Part shown: in pieces, positions 6,786-10,621 of the stretch
Numbering within the stretch: position 1 is the first letter of the stretch
Layout of the letters: every line of letters starts with the position of its first letter
Assembly: GCA_029862935.1 (NCBI GenBank)
Contig: JAOTWK010000088.1
Span: 1-10,621, forward strand
Reading direction: 5' to 3'
From: Gemmatimonadota bacterium
GTDB taxonomy: Bacteria; Gemmatimonadota; Gemmatimonadetes; Gemmatimonadales; GWC2-71-9
Length of the DNA: 10,621 nt
Made by a program: the position numbers and the translations under genes
Notes under the pieces: model-generated
What the model saw: the letters and a program-made list of their open reading frames with translations, nothing else
Databases searched by the model: none
What the model was told of the DNA's origin: nothing

Positions 6786-8234
6786 CTAACACCACCGCAC
6801 CCGGATCCGATACTCCACCGTGACCTCGCCGCGAGACGGTACGTCGACGGTAAACGTGAATGTCCGCGAGTCGACCCGTTGCGGGGTATGGCTGGACGAC
6901 AGAATCTCCCAGTCGCCGCCCACCGGCTCGACGATCTGCACCTCGGCGTCTTCATCTTTGTGGTTGCGCAGCGTGACCTCCCACGTGCTCTCCGACACAC
7001 AACTGCTGACGACCCGGTATTCCATCTGTCGACGGTCGCCGACGACGTCGAACGCTTCGCCCATCTTGATGCGGACCCGCTCATCACGCGGCGTGTGGTC
7101 GATCTGGTCTTCACCAATGAACTGCTGGGACCCAGCGCGATCAGCCTTGTACACGCGCACGATCCCCTTGGGCAGCGGCACACCCAGGTTGTTCTCCTCG
7201 GTGTTCTGGAAATCGAGGTACACGCCGACCTTCTGGTTCGCCATCACTTGGCCGTAGGAGCCACGGTAGTAGTACGGGAACCCGTAGAAGATGAGCCTCT
7301 TCGTGATGCCGACGCCGGTACCTTCGAGCAGTGTCACCTGCTTTTGCTCGTTCTGACGCAACGTGGTCGGTCGCTGCAACGTATAGAGGTGGTACTCGAA
7401 GAAGGACTCTTCCTGGAACTGCGCGGCGTCCGCTTCCATGGCACGCGCCGCCTCCACCATCATCCGACCCCGGGGCTGCTGCGTCACTCGCTGCACCTCA
7501 CCCGCCACCAGCTTGAGTTGAGCGTTTTCGTACGTGGCACCGCTCTGATTCGAGAGGGTTACCCAGCCCGTCAAATCACCCTTCGTGTCGGCTTCGTCGA
7601 TCACGAACACGTAGTCGGCTTTCCAGTTCAGGTTACCGGTGAGATAGGACACTTCTAGCCGTTGGCGCGGCCGGCGGCTGTCGAGCAGCCACACGAGCGT
7701 CGGTTTGGCAATCAGGTTTTCCGGAATTTCCGGGAACGAGAACCGGCCCGGGAAATTGAAGGTGATCTCGTCGCCGATACGCAGGATGGGACCGTTGTTC
7801 ACCGACAGAACCTCAGCGACGTATTCCTCGTCGCGTCCCGTGCGCTCGTTGTAGCGATACACCTTCACCATGCGACCCACGTACTTCTCCAACAGTTTCT
7901 GGGGACTCAACAGATCGAACTGATAGTTCTGCTCCAGGACGCGAAGCATCCCCGCACCCCCGAGACTCTTGATGTGCACGGTCTCGGGTTGGATCTCTGC
8001 CGCGACGTCCCGGAACTCGAGTGCCACCTGCCCCCGCGTCAGGGTCACATCCCGCACCTCACGCACGAGGCCGAAATTCTGGTTGTACACGGTGATCGCC
8101 ACGCTCTCGCGCCCCTCGGCCGTGGACTGGAGCTGCTGTTGGGCCACTGCCGTGAGCGGCAGCGGTATCGTCAGTCCCAACGCCATTGCGAGAGCTCGTG
8201 TGACGCGCGTCACGTCTGCATGTGTGTTGTACAT
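6786..8234 (-). CDS. Secreted DUF4139 domain protein (482 aa)
   Basis: The protein is exported; function unknown. Residues 1-31 form a signal peptide (RALAMALGLTIPLPLTAVA-Q). The N-terminal part of the mature protein (about 45-160) carries the strand-rich pattern that precedes DUF4139 in such proteins (ITVYNQNFGLVREVR). The DUF4139 part runs from about residue 190 to the end, with YLTGNLNWKADYV at 197-209, a segment of paired Tyr residues near 319-323 (FPYYYRG), and GEDQIDHTPRDERVRIKMG near 374-392. It ends, typically for the domain, in a VEYRIRVRW strand, here plus one Cys. DUF4139 was described from MuiA (mucoidy inhibitor A) type proteins, but the coiled-coil part of MuiA is absent. ATG8234 is chosen over an upstream in-frame start at 8261 because AAGGAG lies six bases before it and the signal peptide starts there. 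It sits between the GMC and DUF819 genes on the same strand. Confidence 0.88.
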   Translation of the reverse strand: MYNTHADVTRVTRALAMALGLTIPLPLTAVAQQQLQSTAEGRESVAITVYNQNFGLVREVRDVTLTRGQVALEFRDVAAEIQPETVHIKSLGGAGMLRVLEQNYQFDLLSPQKLLEKYVGRMVKVYRYNERTGRDEEYVAEVLSVNNGPILRIGDEITFNFPGRFSFPEIPENLIAKPTLVWLLDSRRPRQRLEVSYLTGNLNWKADYVFVIDEADTKGDLTGWVTLSNQSGATYENAQLKLVAGEVQRVTQQPRGRMMVEAARAMEADAAQFQEESFFEYHLYTLQRPTTLRQNEQKQVTLLEGTGVGITKRLIFYGFPYYYRGSYGQVMANQKVGVYLDFQNTEENNLGVPLPKGIVRVYKADRAGSQQFIGEDQIDHTPRDERVRIKMGEAFDVVGDRRQMEYRVVSSCVSESTWEVTLRNHKDEDAEVQIVEPVGGDWEILSSSHTPQRVDSRTFTFTVDVPSRGEVTVEYRIRVRWC

Positions 8235-8240
8235 CGATTG

Positions 8241-8246
8241 CTCCTT
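8241..8246 (-). promoter_or_regulatory. Strong ribosome binding site of the DUF4139 gene
   Basis: AAGGAG on the minus strand lies exactly six bases before the ATG at 8234. It is the best Shine-Dalgarno in the window and fixes that start. Confidence 0.75.
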
Positions 8247-8248
8247 GC

Positions 8249-8300
8249 GTCGGTGTGTCACACCCTATGACGTGCGAAGTTCCAAGAGTTGCACACCGAC
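8249..8300 (-). promoter_or_regulatory. Competing inverted repeats upstream of the DUF4139 ribosome binding site
   Basis: GTCGGTGTG (8249-8257, plus strand) and CACACCGAC (8292-8300) are an exact 9-bp inverted repeat with a 34-base loop. The inner copy also belongs to a second dyad, GGTGTG-T-CACACC at 8252-8264, so one arm can pair in two ways. The structure fills most of the 68-bp spacer and ends just before AAGGAG. It could be an operator, an attenuator or a partial terminator after the GMC gene; no T-run follows. Confidence 0.4.
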
Positions 8301-8302
8301 CG

Positions 8303-10306
8303 CTACCCGCGCTCCGCGATGCTGCGAGCGATGTGATCGGCTACCGCCATGATCGTGATCATCGGGTTGACCCCGCTCGAGGTGGGAAACACGCTGCCGT
8401 CGGCCACGAAGAGGTGCTTGACCTCGTGTGTCTCTCCCATCTCGTTCACGACCGATCTCCGTCGATCACTCCCCATGGCGGCACTCGCCATCTGATGAAA
8501 CGAGATGTACGACATACGGCACCGCCGGTAACCGAGTGCGTTTGTTGCAGCCACCAACCGATCCCGCCAGTTCGGTGAGTCGATCCGAACGCGCACCGGT
8601 GGGGTGTGCAGCGTGAAGATCTCCGATGCACCCGACGCCGCCAACACATCCGCAGCCGAGTGAAACGCGTGACGGAGATGCGCGACATCGTAGCGGGATA
8701 GCTCGTAGTGGACCCGCGGGACGCCGTCTCGGCCGACGGCGACCCGTCCGGCATCACGATCCCGTAACAGGACGCCCACGAGGCTTGTGTGCCCCAGCCG
8801 TCCCACGTCCTCCCGGAACTGGCGCGCGCGCTCCCACCCGAACGCGCTGCCCACCAAGGCGAAGTGTGCGGGTGCCGTTTCGAATTTGACCCCGTACCCG
8901 CCGTCGAGGTCCGCAAACTGGTCAGAGTAGCGGGTCTGCAGTGACCCGCTCCACGGCTCGACCCGATCGGGATAGATGCCCATCACCGCCGTGGCCGGAT
9001 GGAGCCTCAGTCCGCGACCAATACGCGGGTTCTCGAGCCCAGAACGCTTCAGCACAGCCGGGGTGTAGATCGCGCCGGCAGCAACGATCACCGCGCGGGC
9101 CCGAACAGCGAGCCGATGCGTCTGCCCCCGTGCATCCTGTACCCTCGCCGTCACGCCACTCGCACCTCCCGCCTCCGTGACCACACGTTCCACGTCGCAG
9201 TGCGCGACAAGGCGCGAACCACGCGCAATCGCCTCCGACAGGTAGGTGCGCGCCGTCGAGTTCTTGGCGCCATGACGACATCCGTACCCGCAGTAGCCGC
9301 ACTCGAGGCCCTCGATGCAGTCCGTCACATTTCGCGGCATGGCGTCGACATGCCAGCCAAGCGTTCGGCAGCCGTCTTCGAGGAGCGCATCACGCCGGCC
9401 GGGGGTCGTCCACTGGGTCCCCACGTTGCTCTTGACCGCCACCCGATCGAGCGACTCCTGAAACCGGGCGCTGCCGAACAGCGAAAGACCACTCAGCCGG
9501 TCCCACTCCTCCCGTGTGGCCTCGGGTAGCGGGAAGCTCGTCGTGTAGTTGATCGTCGTCCCACCGCCCACGCAGCTTCCAGCAAGAATCGGCATCGACC
9601 CGCTCTTGGTCATGAGGAGCCCTCCATCCAGATAGAGGGCCGCTAACATATCCCCTTCGATTTGGGTCAGATCACGCGACCCAGGATTGGGTCCCCGCTC
9701 CAACACAATGACGTCCCGACCAGCTGCTGCGAGCACCCCGGCGGCCACACCTCCACCCGCACCTGAGCCCACCACCACCACGTCGCATTCGAGCGTCGTG
9801 TCACGCCCGACCTCCAATGTCGCGAGAGGCGCCACGCCGTCTGCAGGTTGCGGCAGTGCTCCGGGGTAGCCAATCGTACTCCAGGCGGGATGCGTGCCCT
9901 CGTGTGTCGGCCAAGCGAGATAGGCAACGTGCGCGAGGCGCTTGAGCGCCTGAAAGCCAGCGCGCCGGAGCGGGAGTCGTGAATGCGCCCAGCTGCGGAG
10001 CACCGCTTCCCGGTCATCAAGGTCCAGCGCGGAAAACGCGCCGTACCGGCCCGCCAGCAGGAAATTGGCAGGCCCCGAATCGAGCACCGAGAGCAGTAAC
10101 CGCACGCGCGCACGATCTTGAGGATCTCGAATCGACCCGATCAGCCGCTCGACACGATCAGCAGTCCGGGCGGCCCGCGCGCCGGTCGCGAAGTACCGGT
10201 GTGGGTCGTCTTCAATCTCGAATGCTGGCAGCAACGCGTCACAAACCGCGTTGAGCGTCGTCCGCTGGCGCGGCGTGAGGCCACTCAACGGCTGGTTGTT
10301 GGACAT
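8303..10306 (-). CDS. GMC family FAD oxidoreductase, long-chain alcohol oxidase-like (667 aa)
   Basis: A flavoprotein expected to oxidise an alcohol group; the substrate is unknown. Residues 8-160 are a helical N-terminal extension (LTPRQRTTLNAVCDALLP) resembling the gluconate 2-dehydrogenase subunit 3-like region found fused ahead of bacterial GMC oxidases. The FAD-binding Rossmann motif follows (VVVGSGAGGG from about residue 177, then VIVLERG). GSCVGGGTTINY near 243-254 is the second FAD contact. A Cys cluster, C336/C339/C343 in ECGYCGYGCRHGAK, is a mark of the fatty-alcohol-oxidase branch. The C-terminal GMC region has His604 in SFHQMASAAMG, the expected catalytic base, and Asn647 in GVNPMITIM. 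The call fits 'long-chain alcohol oxidase / GMC_oxred_C'. ATG10306 is preferred over TTG10345 (13 codons upstream); neither has a Shine-Dalgarno. It is first in the minus-strand run before DUF4139. Confidence 0.9.
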   Translation of the reverse strand: MSNNQPLSGLTPRQRTTLNAVCDALLPAFEIEDDPHRYFATGARAARTADRVERLIGSIRDPQDRARVRLLLSVLDSGPANFLLAGRYGAFSALDLDDREAVLRSWAHSRLPLRRAGFQALKRLAHVAYLAWPTHEGTHPAWSTIGYPGALPQPADGVAPLATLEVGRDTTLECDVVVVGSGAGGGVAAGVLAAAGRDVIVLERGPNPGSRDLTQIEGDMLAALYLDGGLLMTKSGSMPILAGSCVGGGTTINYTTSFPLPEATREEWDRLSGLSLFGSARFQESLDRVAVKSNVGTQWTTPGRRDALLEDGCRTLGWHVDAMPRNVTDCIEGLECGYCGYGCRHGAKNSTARTYLSEAIARGSRLVAHCDVERVVTEAGGASGVTARVQDARGQTHRLAVRARAVIVAAGAIYTPAVLKRSGLENPRIGRGLRLHPATAVMGIYPDRVEPWSGSLQTRYSDQFADLDGGYGVKFETAPAHFALVGSAFGWERARQFREDVGRLGHTSLVGVLLRDRDAGRVAVGRDGVPRVHYELSRYDVAHLRHAFHSAADVLAASGASEIFTLHTPPVRVRIDSPNWRDRLVAATNALGYRRCRMSYISFHQMASAAMGSDRRRSVVNEMGETHEVKHLFVADGSVFPTSSGVNPMITIMAVADHIARSIAERG

Positions 10307-10621
10307 GACGGGTCTAATCTGCCGACCCGCGGTATACTGCGGCAAGGGTGCACGCGGTCACCAGGCCAACCGGCATCAATCCCAGCGGCGCACTGTGGAG
10401 CAGGTGTTTCACGACTTCGATCCGGACTGCGTCATCGTCGAGCGTGAATTCGTCGACCTAACCCGCCCGACACATGACGAAGCTCATCAGTGGTAGCGGG
10501 AATCTCACTACTATCTCAAATGCTCTTACCCCGACATCGTTCTCACTCTGCCGGATGCGAGCTAAAGAACGATCGAGATTTGGCCTCGTGGCTCACTATC
10601 CCTCGGCCACAAGCATCACTC
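10307..10621. other. Region upstream of the GMC gene with no intact gene
   Basis: These 315 bp should contain the GMC promoter. A weak TATACC -10-like hexamer lies on the minus strand at 10331-10336, with no good -35. The last 120 bp are visibly less GC-rich than the genes. No tRNA, terminal repeat or transposase signature was seen. A short open frame from ATG10555 runs off the window end (KERSRFGLVAHYPSATS) without a Shine-Dalgarno and cannot be judged. Confidence 0.4.
10395..10553 (+). pseudogene. Possible eroded reading frame, interrupted by TAG and ending at TAA
   Basis: One frame reads as protein-like sequence (VEQVFHDFDPDCVIVERE, then RPTHDEAHQW), hits TAG at 10494-10496, and continues in the same frame as RESHYYLKCSYPDIVLTL to TAA at about 10551-10553. 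Amino-acid content is ordinary on both sides of the TAG and third codon positions are mostly G or C (about 23 of 33 before, 14 of 22 after). There is no clear start or Shine-Dalgarno, and I recognise no family. It may be a decayed gene remnant or chance. Confidence 0.25.

Noticed and set aside
6879..7658. Plus-strand open frames at 6879-7658 and 7662-8270
   Set aside because: They are antisense to the DUF4139 gene in matching codon register; His/Leu/Val-rich translation reflects complement of biased codons, not a gene.
10331..10336. TATACC on the minus strand as a GMC promoter -10
   Set aside because: No acceptable -35 at normal spacing and the hexamer is only a partial match; mentioned but not called as a promoter.
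10490..10570. tRNA-like gene in the tail
   Set aside because: No cloverleaf arms, no TTCGA loop and no CCA end could be laid out on either strand.
1..10621. CRISPR array, insertion sequence, toxin-antitoxin or defence system
   Set aside because: No regularly spaced direct repeats, no transposase or terminal repeats, and no recognisable effector or toxin domains in any supported gene.

Overview
The window is GC-rich bacterial chromosome, densely packed with genes. It carries eight recognisable coding regions, no RNA gene, no CRISPR array and no insertion sequence. I infer Gemmatimonadota or a close relative. The reasons are the high GC, many exported or lipid-anchored envelope proteins, a DUF4097-type protein built on TTNG(G) repeats, a GWxTD-like protein next to a TPR lipoprotein, and the DUF4139 / DUF819 / GMC oxidoreductase set. 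No 16S or other marker gene is present, so the assignment rests on gene style only.

Layout. Positions 2-205 (+) hold the C-terminal end of an AI-2E (PerM-like) membrane transporter. A 640-aa exported protein with a GWxTD-like middle follows; its only usable start codons lie inside the transporter gene. A TPR lipoprotein comes 24 bp later, so 2-3038 reads as one + strand transcription unit. Facing it, 18 bp away, is a secreted DUF4097-like protein (-) with six TTNG repeats. A nested inverted repeat at 3003-3050 spans this convergent junction. A 162-bp divergent spacer then leads to a cardiolipin-synthase-type phospholipase D protein (+, 4041-5501).

The rest is a minus-strand run that reads, in transcription order, GMC oxidoreductase (10306-8303), secreted DUF4139 protein (8234-6786) and DUF819 membrane protein (6716-5523). 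The spacers are 68 and 69 bp. The first holds competing inverted repeats just upstream of a strong Shine-Dalgarno. The second holds a possible 10-codon leader peptide that ends 2 bp before the DUF819 start.

The last 315 bp (10307-10621), upstream of the GMC gene, are less GC-rich and hold no intact gene. A protein-like reading frame there is interrupted by two stops and may be an eroded gene.

Taken together the region looks like an envelope and membrane housekeeping neighbourhood: phospholipid synthesis, exported repeat proteins, a membrane transporter and an FAD alcohol oxidase. I found no defence, mobile or clearly new multi-gene system. The points most worth a second look are the two leader or attenuator-like spacers, the junction hairpin, the GWxTD-like/TPR pair and the eroded tail frame.
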